Shown here: in pieces, positions 40,871 through 49,363 of the stretch
How positions within the stretch are numbered: the first letter of the stretch is position 1
How the letters are laid out: each line of letters starts with the position of its first letter
DNA from: Clostridium pasteurianum
Lineage (GTDB): Bacteria; Bacillota; Clostridia; Clostridiales; Clostridiaceae
Assembly: GCF_001705235.1 (NCBI RefSeq)
Contig: NZ_MCGV01000001.1
Coordinates: 1,922,001 to 1,986,000 of the forward strand
Length of the DNA stretch: 64,000 nucleotides
Direction: 5' to 3'
The notes under the pieces: model-generated
What the model was told of the DNA's origin: nothing
The model's database searches: none
What the model saw: only the letters and a program-made list of their open reading frames with translations
Program-made: the position numbers and the translations under genes

Positions 40871-41575
40871 CTAAAAATCTTTAAATACTTCTCTGTATAA
40901 TTCATCTATTGAAGTCCCTTTTTCGTTTCTCAAATCTTCTGCATTCCCACTCAAAATATTTTTGCCTTCGGATATAAATACTACATCATCAAATAATCTT
41001 TCTATATCATTTACTAAATGAGTAGTTATAACCATAGAACTTTCTTCCGAAAAATTATTTACTATAGTATCAAGTATCTTTTCTCTTGTAGTAGGATCTA
41101 CCCCTCCAAGAGGCTCATCAAGCATATAAATCTTAGCTTTTCTAGATAAAACTAAAGTTAGCTGAAGTTTTTCAAGCATACCTTTAGAAAGAGAAGTAAC
41201 TTTGCTATCTTTATCTAAACGCATGAAATCTAAAAGCTCTACTGCTTTATTAAAATCGAAATCAGCATAAAAGTCTTTAAAAAATTCTAAAGCATCCTTT
41301 ATCCTCATCCACTTATATAAATAATTCACATCTGGTAAATAGGAAACTATAGATCTTGTATAAACTGATGGCTTCTGGTTATCTATTAAAATTTCTCCTG
41401 AACTCTTTTTTAGAATTCCTGCTACTATTTTTATAAATGTACTTTTTCCACTACCATTTGGGCCTAATAATCCTAATATACGGCCCTTTTTAACTTCTAC
41501 ATTGAAATCATCAAGTGCCTTCTTTTTTAAATAACTTTTACTTAAATTTGTAGCCTTTAATAAACAATCTTCCAT
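40871..41575 (-). CDS. ABC transporter ATPase (YtrB/YhcG-like)
   Basis: This 234-residue ABC ATPase has Walker A LLGPNGSGKST, signature SLSKGMLEKLQLT and Walker B KIYMLDEPLGGVD. It is the last gene of a three-gene unit permease-GntR-ATPase and starts one base after the regulator stop, with GGAGG at good spacing. The arrangement resembles Bacillus ytr and yhc operons, which respond to cell-envelope antibiotics. The permease partner is the protein encoded at 41992-42744. Confidence 0.9.
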   Translation of the reverse strand: MEDCLLKATNLSKSYLKKKALDDFNVEVKKGRILGLLGPNGSGKSTFIKIVAGILKKSSGEILIDNQKPSVYTRSIVSYLPDVNYLYKWMRIKDALEFFKDFYADFDFNKAVELLDFMRLDKDSKVTSLSKGMLEKLQLTLVLSRKAKIYMLDEPLGGVDPTTREKILDTIVNNFSEESSMVITTHLVNDIERLFDDVVFISEGKNILSGNAEDLRNEKGTSIDELYREVFKDF

Positions 41576-41576
41576 T

Positions 41577-41942
41577 TTACTTTTCCTCCTTATTAAGCCT
41601 ATTTTTTACTACATTTATTATTTCATCATCCTTAAATCCAAACTTTTTTATATTTTGAATAAAATTTTCAATGAGCTCACTTGCCATCTCTTTTTTTAAA
41701 TTATTAATCATATCAGCATCCTCCATAATAAAACTTCCTGTACCTCTTTGTGTATAAGTTATATTTTCTCTTTCAAGTTCTTGATACACTCTTTGAAGTG
41801 TATTAGGATTAACCTTAAATTTAACCGCCATATCTCTTATAGATGGCAGTTTATCTCCAGGCTTTAAGCTTCCATTTATTATATCGATTTTTATGGCATT
41901 CATTATCTGTATATAAATAGGTATCTTATTATCAAATTTCAT
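41577..41942 (-). CDS. GntR-family transcriptional repressor (YtrA subfamily)
   Basis: This 121-residue protein has an N-terminal winged HTH (PIYIQIMNAIKIDIINGS, then PSIRDMAVKFKVNPNTLQRV) and only a short helical tail, which is the YtrA-type layout. Such regulators repress a linked ABC operon until an envelope stress or antibiotic relieves them. The start ATG follows GAGGAAG. A perfect palindrome containing AGTGTACTAT and its mirror image covers the promoter upstream of the first gene of this unit, and is the obvious operator. Confidence 0.93.
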   Translation of the reverse strand: MKFDNKIPIYIQIMNAIKIDIINGSLKPGDKLPSIRDMAVKFKVNPNTLQRVYQELERENITYTQRGTGSFIMEDADMINNLKKEMASELIENFIQNIKKFGFKDDEIINVVKNRLNKEEK

Positions 41943-41991
41943 ATTACCAACTTCCTCTAATTAAATTTTAAATAATATTTATTTCATATTC

Positions 41992-42744
41992 TTATAAGTC
42001 CATTTTTTCATCAAGTATTTTCACCGAAATAACAAATAATATAATGGCCAAAATAAATTCAAGTATTGTACTTACAACAAAAATTGATGGTCCTCCCGCA
42101 TGCACAGTAACTTTAACCGATGACACCGTGAATGCTTTTAACACATTATTAAACACAATTTGCTGCGGAAATAATTTATCAATAACTTTGCAAATTTCAA
42201 ACCATATCCAATTAAATGCTACAAATACTCCAAGTGACAGAATCCCTGAAAACCTACCATTTTTAGTTATCATTCTAGCTAACAAAATACTAAAATAAAT
42301 TATTATTAATGTTCCAATATATTCCATGAGTCCAAATATCGTATAAAATATAACTCTTGAATCAAAAATTTGTGAGAAACTGATCTTAGCGCCTAAAGTA
42401 TATGCAAAATTCAGTAGAAAGCATCCACCTACTATAAGGCTCAATATCATCATAACCAAAGAACATATAAGTTTTTCACCTATTATTGAATACCCACTCT
42501 TAGGGACAGTAAAAATAAGATACTTAGTATCCCTCTTTAAATCTCTCACAAAAATTCGTATACTCATAATAAAAGTAGCTACACAAATAGATGTGAGTAT
42601 AAGCACAGAAAGTGCAATTATCGCACCATTTTCCCACACATTCACTCTCGTCATAAGTCCTATATTAAGAGCTATTGATATAAGCATAACCAATAAGAAC
42701 TCTCTATATATTGTTTTAAATTCATACTTTATAAGCTTTAACAT
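41992..42744 (-). CDS. ABC transporter permease of the GntR-linked system
   Basis: This 250-residue protein has six predicted membrane segments and begins MLKLIKYEFKTIYREFLLVM, typical of single-unit ABC-2 permeases. The frame opens at 42768, but ATG at 42744 lies downstream of GGAGG. It is the first gene of the operon, immediately below the palindrome-covered promoter. The substrate is unknown; in related systems the role is antibiotic response. Confidence 0.82.
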   Translation of the reverse strand: MLKLIKYEFKTIYREFLLVMLISIALNIGLMTRVNVWENGAIIALSVLILTSICVATFIMSIRIFVRDLKRDTKYLIFTVPKSGYSIIGEKLICSLVMMILSLIVGGCFLLNFAYTLGAKISFSQIFDSRVIFYTIFGLMEYIGTLIIIYFSILLARMITKNGRFSGILSLGVFVAFNWIWFEICKVIDKLFPQQIVFNNVLKAFTVSSVKVTVHAGGPSIFVVSTILEFILAIILFVISVKILDEKMDL

Positions 42745-42770
42745 ATTAACACAACCTCCAAAGTTCAATT

Positions 42771-42827
42771 ATTTAATCAGTTTTAGTGTACTATGATTAT
42801 AGTACACTAAAACTGATTAAATGTCAA
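42771..42827 (-). promoter_or_regulatory. Promoter within a 52-base perfect palindrome (GntR operator)
   Basis: Positions 42771-42822 form a perfect inverted repeat, 24-base arms around GATT. On the minus strand TTGACA (42822-42827), a 17-base spacer and TACTAT (42799-42804) give a promoter whose spacer and -10 lie inside the palindrome. The core AGTGTACTAT...ATAGTACACT fits YtrA-type operators. Binding of the GntR protein would block transcription. Confidence 0.88.
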
Positions 42828-42828
42828 T

Positions 42829-43584
42829 TATATAATATCTGTAAAGAACTTAACACAAAGCAAGTACCAAAATCGCAATCTTCAAGCGATTTTGGTACTT
42901 GCTTTGTGTTTTTAGTTCTTTTAGATATTATAAATATCCCACATATTGCCTCTATATTTCTTCTCAGCCTCAATTCAAATCGCAATCTTCAAGCGATTTT
43001 GGTACTTGCTTTGTGTTTTTAGTTCTTTTAGATATTATAAATATCCCACATATTGCCTCTATATTTCTTCTCAGCCTCAATTCAAATCGCAATCTTCAAG
43101 CGATTTTGGTACTTGCTTTGTGTTTTTAGTTCTTTTAGATATTATAAATATCCCACATATTGCCTCCATATTTCTTCTCAGCCTCAATTCAAATCGCAAT
43201 CTTCAAGCGATTTTGGTACTTGCCTTGTGTTTTTAGTTCTTTTAGATATTATAAATATCCCACATATTGCCTCTATATTTCTTCTCAGCCTCAATTCAAA
43301 TCGCAATCTTCAAGCGATTTTGGTACTTGCTTTATGTTTTTAGTTCTTTTAGATATTATAAATATCCCACATATTGCCTCTATATTTCTTCTCAGCCTCA
43401 AATCAAAATCGCAATCTTCAAGCGATTTTGGTACTTGCTTTGTGTTTTAGTTCTTTTAGATATTATAAATATCCCACATACTGCCCCTATATTTTTTCTC
43501 AGCCTCAATTCAAATCGCAATCTTCAAACAATTTTGGTACTTGTTTTATGTTTTAGTTCTTTTAGATATTATAAATATCCTAAT
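42829..43584. repeat. 107-base tandem array with a foldback at its left edge
   Basis: Seven copies of the core aatcgcaatcttcaagcgat start at 42871, 42978, 43085, 43192, 43299, 43407 and 43513 (the last one mutated). The left edge, about 42829-42870, is the complement of the unit segment that follows the core, giving a foldback with a ~50-base arm. Units are contiguous with no variable spacers. The array fills the gap between the GntR-operator promoter and the HAD gene. All open frames in it are repeat-driven. Confidence 0.93.
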
Positions 43585-43593
43585 TTTATTGAA

Positions 43594-44337
43594 TTATAAT
43601 ACAAACTCACAGTCACATTCCAAGCATTTAGGTGAAAGCTTATATATCATGTCTTTTCTTTCTATAACTATTTTCATTCTGCTTTTAATTTCATCATAAT
43701 TTAATACTTCTTTAACAAGCTCACGCGTTGGATTGATACATACTGGATTTCCCACCATTTTGAGCATTCCTAAATCACCTGATGTATCACCATAAGCATA
43801 GCTTTCGTCTAAGTCTATATCATATTTATTTTTCATTTCAATTACTGCACTTTCTTTACTTTCACTATCCCACATAGGTACAACTTCACCAGTATAAATT
43901 CCATCATTATTCATTAAATATTCCGCACCCTTATAATCATCAAATCCATACTTCTCTGCCATTTTTCTCACAAGCTCAAGAGGGCTTCCTGAAATTGTTA
44001 TTATCTTATGTCCCTGTTCCTTATGCCACTTTATCCTATCGCGGGTATAAGTATATACTCTTTCACCTTTTTGACTAACTACCTGTCTTGCAATAAACTC
44101 CACCTGGGATTTGTGAAGCCCCTTAAGCGCATCTACATATATGTCCGCCATTTTTAAAAGGTAATTATCATAATCGCCTTGTCTGTTATCCCATTTTGTA
44201 AATTCCGGTCTTACTTCCTTATACCATTTTTCTGCATCAATAATTTCATATTTTATAAGTTTTTTAAAAATCTCTGAAATTAAACCCTCTCTATATAAAG
44301 TACCATCTATATCAAAAAAAGCTGCTTTACATTTCAT
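43594..44337 (-). CDS. HAD-superfamily phosphatase (subclass IB, SerB-like)
   Basis: This 247-residue protein has the nucleophile motif FFDIDGT (Asp9, Asp11), the motif-II ITISGSP, a motif-III Lys in SKESAV, and the acidic motif YGDTSGD. The all-helical cap after residue 20 fits HAD subclass IB. It hydrolyses a small phosphoester; phosphoserine is possible, but specificity is not certain. The start ATG follows GGAGGG. It is flanked by the 107-base array on its 3' side. Confidence 0.9.
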   Translation of the reverse strand: MKCKAAFFDIDGTLYREGLISEIFKKLIKYEIIDAEKWYKEVRPEFTKWDNRQGDYDNYLLKMADIYVDALKGLHKSQVEFIARQVVSQKGERVYTYTRDRIKWHKEQGHKIITISGSPLELVRKMAEKYGFDDYKGAEYLMNNDGIYTGEVVPMWDSESKESAVIEMKNKYDIDLDESYAYGDTSGDLGMLKMVGNPVCINPTRELVKEVLNYDEIKSRMKIVIERKDMIYKLSPKCLECDCEFVL

Positions 44338-44552
44338 CTCTTTCCCTCCATTCTATAATTTCCTGTTCTAATAATATTTTTCCTTCTATTATAATTTTAT
44401 TATCTTCAACTTTCAACTTTTTTATATATCTTAAAATATTAAAAAACAGTGAACCAAATTATAAGTGCTATCTTAGCATTTATTAAACTTTATTATTTCA
44501 TTATATTATCCTTGAACATTTAGTGTTCTTTATTTAAATGATATTTTTCATA
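44338..44552. other. Gap upstream of the HAD gene
   Basis: AT-rich sequence without a gene. I see no clear promoter or structured element beyond the ribosome site at the left end. Confidence 0.4.
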
Positions 44553-45144
44553 GAGAATCGGAGAAAAATCCACCTTGCCTTTAATCTAATCGAATTAATA
44601 GTCTTTTCATTATTAAAAGCTTACCTCCATATAAGCCTTTAATTCGGATTTTCGGTAGCGGAGCGGAAGAAAATCCTCCTTGCCCTTACCATCCATGTGA
44701 AGTAACAGTATTTTGGAAACTATTTAAATAAAACTCAATAAGACTTTGCCTAAAATTATAAAAATCCTTAGAAGTTTCAATTTATCTGAGCTTCTTTTCA
44801 GCGAGTTATTAAAATTTCTTAGTATTTTCATTATTAAAATCTTACCTCCATATAGGCTTTTAATTCGGATTTTCGGTAGCGGAGCGGAAGAAAATCCTCC
44901 TTGCCTTTACCTTTCATGTGAAGTAACAGTATTTTGGAAACTATTTAAATAAAACTCAATAAGACTTTGCTCCAAATAATGAAAAGACTTAGTAATTTTA
45001 ATTTGTCTGAGCTTCTTTTCAGCGAGTTATTAAAATTTCTTAGTATTTTCATTATTAAAATCTTACCTCCATATAGGCTTTTAATTCGGATTTTCGGTAG
45101 CGGAGCGGAAGAAAATCTTCCTTGCCCTTACTTTTCATGTGCAG
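44553..45144. repeat. Tandem array, unit 221 bases
   Basis: The anchor TAACAGT occurs at 44703, 44924 and 45145, and aattcggat at 44641, 44862 and 45083, all exactly 221 apart. Each unit carries ttttcggtagcggagcggaa, one foldback arm and the loop tgagcttcttttcagcgag. A degenerate partial unit begins near 44553. Open frames inside it are not genes. Confidence 0.92.
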
Positions 45145-45324
45145 TAACAGTATTTGGGAAACAATTTAAATAAAGCTCAATAAGACTTTGCTCAAAATAA
45201 TGAAAAGACTTAGAAATTTTAATTTGTCTGAGCTTCTTTTCAGCGAGTTATTAAAATTTCTTAGTATTTTCATTATTTTGAGCTTAGTCTTATGAGCTTT
45301 ATTTAATGTTTCAAAATACTGTTA
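45145..45324. repeat. Stop-codon-anchored foldback element 3
   Basis: A 180-base imperfect inverted repeat is bounded by TAACAGT and ACTGTTA, with the same loop as element 1. Its right end supplies the TAA stop (45322-45324) of the amino-acid permease gene. It terminates the 221-base array. Confidence 0.92.
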
Positions 45325-46716
45325 CTTCACAGCATTGCGCATAGTGCTATGCTTATATCCATAAACAATATATACTACTATTCCAACTAAAAACCAGATT
45401 ACAAATCTCATCTTTGTGAAATACGTAAGATTCATTATTAAATAAAAGCAAATGATTGCAGAAATTATTGGAATTACTGGTACAAGCGGACACTTAAAGC
45501 CCCTATCAATATCCGGTTTTCTCTTTCTCAAAACTATAATTCCTATAGAAACTATTATAAATGCTGCAAGCGTACCTATATTGGTAAGCTCAGAAACAAC
45601 TGTTATTGGCAAAAATCCAGATAAAGATGCTGCTGCTATTACAACTATTACGGTACTTGTAACAGGCGTTTTGGTCTTTTGATTCACAGCACCTAAAAAC
45701 TTAGGGAAAAGTCCATCTCTTGACATCGCGAAAAATATTCTAGTTTGTCCAAACATTATAACAAGCAAAACTGAAGTCAATCCAAAAAGTGCTCCTACTG
45801 ATATCATTGCTGAACCCCAATTATAACCTATTTGTTGAAGTGCAAATGCTACTGGTGCAGATGTATATTTAAACTTATAATATGGAACTATCCCTGTAAG
45901 CAGTGCAGCGACAATTATATAAAGTACAGTACATATAAGAAGTGAACCCACAATTCCTTTTGGTAAATCATGTTTAGGGTCTTTAACTTCCTCTGCCGCA
46001 GTAGAAACCGCATCAAATCCTATATATGCGAAAAATACATAAGCTGCTCCCTTAAACACGCCTTTCCATCCATATGGCATAAAAGGATGCCAATTAGCAG
46101 TCTTTACATGTCCCACAGCTAAAACTATAAATAAAGCAATAACTGCAAGTTTTATCATTACTATAATATTATTGAATTTTGCAACTTCAGTTACACCCCT
46201 TATGAGAAGTGCCCCTATGATTAAAATAATAATTACAGCTGGTAAATTTACTATACCGCCTTCTGCTGGTGAATTTAAAAATTGCTTAGGTATATTAATT
46301 CCTATTTGTTTAAGCATATCTGCTGCATATCCTGACCATCCAATTGCAACGGTACCAATAAAAACAGTATACTCAAGTATCAAATCCCAACCTATAATCC
46401 ATGCCCATACCTCACCAAGTGATGCATAACCATATGTATATGCACTTCCAGCTACTGGTACAATCGATGCAAATTCTGCATAACACAAAGCGGCAAAAGC
46501 ACACGCAATACCAGAAATTATAAATGAAATAACTAGTGCAGGTCCTGAATATCTACCTGCTGCTAATCCTGTTATTACAAAGATTCCAGCACCAACAATT
46601 GCCCCAATTCCAAGTAAAGTTAGTTCTTTTGCTCCAAGAGCCTTTTTTAGGGAATTTTTCCCCTTAGTTTCGTCAATTAACTCCTTAATTGATTTAGTCT
46701 TAAAAATGTCATTCAT
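45322..46716 (-). CDS. APC-superfamily amino-acid permease (CAT/YhdG-like)
   Basis: This 464-residue transporter has 12 membrane segments. The first contains the substrate-binding GIGAIVGAGIFVITG pattern, and YAEFASIVPVAGSAYTY follows. It resembles cationic or branched-chain amino-acid permeases of the CAT group; the exact substrate is not evident. The start ATG follows GGGGG. It is transcribed alone, and its stop codon lies in foldback element 3. Confidence 0.92.
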   Translation of the reverse strand: MNDIFKTKSIKELIDETKGKNSLKKALGAKELTLLGIGAIVGAGIFVITGLAAGRYSGPALVISFIISGIACAFAALCYAEFASIVPVAGSAYTYGYASLGEVWAWIIGWDLILEYTVFIGTVAIGWSGYAADMLKQIGINIPKQFLNSPAEGGIVNLPAVIIILIIGALLIRGVTEVAKFNNIIVMIKLAVIALFIVLAVGHVKTANWHPFMPYGWKGVFKGAAYVFFAYIGFDAVSTAAEEVKDPKHDLPKGIVGSLLICTVLYIIVAALLTGIVPYYKFKYTSAPVAFALQQIGYNWGSAMISVGALFGLTSVLLVIMFGQTRIFFAMSRDGLFPKFLGAVNQKTKTPVTSTVIVVIAAASLSGFLPITVVSELTNIGTLAAFIIVSIGIIVLRKRKPDIDRGFKCPLVPVIPIISAIICFYLIMNLTYFTKMRFVIWFLVGIVVYIVYGYKHSTMRNAVK

Positions 46717-46823
46717 CTGTAATTGCCCCCATTACTTTCATTTGTTGTTTATTATATGTTTTATAACAATTATATCACTTTTTTGCACTTTTATTATATA
46801 ATATAGTATTTAATTACAAAAAT

Positions 46824-46853
46824 AAATGGTAGAATCCTTTTGATCTACCATTT
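46824..46853 (-). terminator. Terminator of the TspO gene
   Basis: A 10-bp stem (AAATGGTAGA with TCTACCATTT) is followed on the minus strand by ATTTTTG. Confidence 0.85.
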
Positions 46854-46876
46854 TGTTAAAAACGTATATTATTATT

Positions 46877-47374
46877 TTAACTATTTAAAGCCCATATAGA
46901 ATAATTTAAAATCCCTGCAAATGATACCCATAATAAATATGGAATCATTAAGTAAGACGATATCTTATCTGATTTATAGAATTCAAAGGTAGTAAGCACT
47001 ATAAATATAATTAAAACCATTAATTCAACAAAAGCTAATCCATAAAGTTTAAATCTAAAAAATATTATAGTCCACATAAAATTCAAAAAAAGTTGAATTG
47101 CATAAAAAGTTAATCCTTTTTTTACATCGTAACCTTGTTTTCCCTTAATACTTATCCTGTATGCTGCTAATCCCATTAAGAAATATAAAATAATCCAAAC
47201 TATAGGAAATATAAACCCCGGTGGAGAAAATGATGGTTTATTTAAATTGCTATAAGAATTGGCATTTGACATTCCTAAAAATCCGCTTAATAGTCCTACA
47301 CCTTCTGCTATAATAATGTTGAATATAAGATTTTTCAAATAAACTTTACCATCTACTTTAAAGATATTACACAT
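46877..47374 (-). CDS. tspO: TspO/MBR family membrane protein
   Basis: This five-helix tryptophan-containing membrane protein of 165 residues has the family pattern KPSFSPPGFIFPIVWIILYF. TspO homologues bind porphyrins and steroid-like ligands and have been linked to tetrapyrrole and stress control. It starts at ATG 47374 after AAAGGAG. It lies just beyond the end of the nif cluster on the same strand, but with its own ribosome site and terminator; a link to nitrogen fixation is not supported. Confidence 0.93.
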   Translation of the reverse strand: MCNIFKVDGKVYLKNLIFNIIIAEGVGLLSGFLGMSNANSYSNLNKPSFSPPGFIFPIVWIILYFLMGLAAYRISIKGKQGYDVKKGLTFYAIQLFLNFMWTIIFFRFKLYGLAFVELMVLIIFIVLTTFEFYKSDKISSYLMIPYLLWVSFAGILNYSIWALNS

Positions 47375-47434
47375 ATTCGCTCCTTTTATATGATTTTTAC
47401 TTACTTCATAATTATTCTACTTTAATTTTATTTT

Positions 47435-48244
47435 TTATATACTTATTTTAAGTAAATTTATTATACTTTTCTCTTGCTTTTTTAACTTAAAAAATTCATT
47501 TCCTACCATACGGTGCTTTGACAGTATCTCAAATGCTTTTAAAAATTTAATATAATTGCAATTTCCCGCTCTTTCACCTATTCCTCCAATTGTAGTATCA
47601 ATGTATTTAGCTCCACCTTTTACTGCACCAATTGAATTTGCTTCAGCCATACCAAAATCATTATGTGCATGCATTTCTATTTCTACAGGCACTTCCTTAA
47701 TTATCGTGCTTATATTCTTATACGCTTTTCTTGGGTATAATATCCCAACAGTATCTGCATATCTAACCCTTCTTACCCCTTCCTTATATACAATGTTGCA
47801 TAATTTAATTAAAAATTTTATATCGGCTCTAGAAGCATCTTCTAATCCTACTGTTACTTCATATCCACTGCTTTTAGCATAATATATACACCTTTTTAAA
47901 TTGTCCATTATCCATTTCTTGCTCTTTTTCAAGTTATATTTAATCTGTATCTCCGAAGCTGGAACAGATATATGGATTATATCTACGTTACAATCAATAG
48001 ATTGTTTTATATCCTTCAAATTCATTCTATTCCAAGATGATATTTTACTTTTAAGTCCCAGCTCTACAATTTTTTTAATGCTTGTTTTTTCATATCCACC
48101 CATTATGGCTGCACCAGCTTCAATTTGAAAAACACCCATAGAATCAAGTAGTTTTGCAATTTCTATTTTTTGCTGTACATTCAAAGCTATCCCTGCCTTT
48201 TGTTCACCATCCCTCAAGGTTGTATCAACTAAATTAATTTTCAT
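47435..48244 (-). CDS. nifV(alpha): Homocitrate synthase alpha (catalytic N-terminal part of split NifV)
   Basis: Homocitrate is the organic ligand of FeMo-cofactor. The 269-residue protein is the TIM-barrel half of a LeuA/NifV enzyme: LVDTTLRDGEQKAG at the start and EMHAHNDFGMAEAN with the metal-binding HAHND. The C-terminal portion of a normal NifV (about 380 residues) is missing and is encoded by the preceding gene. This split is known from Clostridium pasteurianum. The start is uncertain between 48256 and 48244, as neither has a strong ribosome site. It is the last gene of the nif cluster. Confidence 0.92.
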   Translation of the reverse strand: MKINLVDTTLRDGEQKAGIALNVQQKIEIAKLLDSMGVFQIEAGAAIMGGYEKTSIKKIVELGLKSKISSWNRMNLKDIKQSIDCNVDIIHISVPASEIQIKYNLKKSKKWIMDNLKRCIYYAKSSGYEVTVGLEDASRADIKFLIKLCNIVYKEGVRRVRYADTVGILYPRKAYKNISTIIKEVPVEIEMHAHNDFGMAEANSIGAVKGGAKYIDTTIGGIGERAGNCNYIKFLKAFEILSKHRMVGNEFFKLKKQEKSIINLLKISI

Positions 48245-48269
48245 TATACATACCATCTTTCAATAAAAT

Positions 48270-49307
48270 TCATTTAAAGCTTTCATACATATCCTTTAAT
48301 TCATCATCAAAAATATTTCTGTGAAGTTCAATGCTTTTTTCTCTTATCTTAAGTAAAAACTTATCAATATCTAGATTATCAGACTTTATATTAAGCTGTT
48401 TTAACTTAACTTCAACTGCCTTACTGCCAGAATGTTTTCCTATAATAAGTTCTCTCTCCATTCCAACCTCATTAGGTCCATATGGTTCATAAGTAATTGA
48501 TTTTTTCTCTATACCATCTACATGAATCCCCGATTCACATTTAAATATATCTTGTCCGATAACTGGTTTCATACCTGATACTTTTCTATTTGATAATTTT
48601 TCATATACTTCAGAAATCACTTTAAGCATTTTTAAATTTCCTGTCACTTCGGCATTATTGATTATCTTGCAGGCTAAAATAAACTCCTCAAGAGAAGCAA
48701 GGTTATACTCCTCTCCATTGAAAGCTGTTGTTACGAAATCTGCTCCATCATTACATGCTTCAACTACAATAGCTGTTGCCATATAATAATCATCGTCAGC
48801 GCAGAAATCAACAAGTACACCTAATTCATTTTTTATTTCTCTTATAATATTACACCAGCCATTAATATTACACTTCTTAACATTTTTCACCCTTATAGAA
48901 AACACATTAAAGTTATTAAAAATTTCATAGTTTATATCACTAAAAATTGCATTCAAATCTTTGACATCAACTTCTAGTATTATTTTTGACCTATTCATAC
49001 TATTTATAGAACTGTTATCAAAATTTTTAGCAATTTTAATATCTAAAATAAGATATTTAAAATCATAGTCGTTTATAACAGGCATATCTTGTTCATCCTT
49101 TACTAAATAAGCGAAATTCGTAATATTTCCTTCTATATTAATTTTTTCAACTACATTTCTATCTATTTCAATCAAATCAGCACCTATTTTATTGAGTAAA
49201 GTTAAAAAACAATCAATTTGGTTTCTATTTTTGCAGATCAACTCTTTGTCATTAATTAATGTCTTGTCTATTATAAATTTTCTTCTACTACTTAGTATAA
49301 CTGACAT
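48270..49307 (-). CDS. nifV(omega): Homocitrate synthase omega (C-terminal part of split NifV)
   Basis: This 345-residue protein contains the region that normally follows the barrel in NifV/LeuA enzymes (GQDIFKCESGIHVDGI and GKHSGSKAVEVKLKQLNI, residues about 250-320). Its N-terminal 200 residues look like a decayed barrel: the DTTLRDGE and HAHND motifs are absent. It probably forms a complex with the alpha subunit, as inferred for C. pasteurianum. The start ATG follows AAGGGGG. The 25-base gap to the alpha gene suggests co-translation. Confidence 0.9.
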   Translation of the reverse strand: MSVILSSRRKFIIDKTLINDKELICKNRNQIDCFLTLLNKIGADLIEIDRNVVEKINIEGNITNFAYLVKDEQDMPVINDYDFKYLILDIKIAKNFDNSSINSMNRSKIILEVDVKDLNAIFSDINYEIFNNFNVFSIRVKNVKKCNINGWCNIIREIKNELGVLVDFCADDDYYMATAIVVEACNDGADFVTTAFNGEEYNLASLEEFILACKIINNAEVTGNLKMLKVISEVYEKLSNRKVSGMKPVIGQDIFKCESGIHVDGIEKKSITYEPYGPNEVGMERELIIGKHSGSKAVEVKLKQLNIKSDNLDIDKFLLKIREKSIELHRNIFDDELKDMYESFK

Positions 49308-49363
49308 TACACCATCCCCCTTGGTATTCGCCGCAATACTTAATATTACTTTTTATATCAATA

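Noticed and set aside
42829-43584. Possible CRISPR array
   Set aside because: The 107-base units are contiguous and nearly identical along their whole length; there are no short repeats separated by unique spacers and no cas genes.
42786-43599. Series of overlapping plus-strand open frames of about 96 codons
   Set aside because: They are produced by the 107-base tandem repeat, which shifts frame each unit; there is no ribosome site and no protein-like composition.
30240-45330. Insertion sequence at the foldback arrays
   Set aside because: No transposase or fragment of one is recognisable in or beside the repeats; if mobile, they would be non-autonomous.
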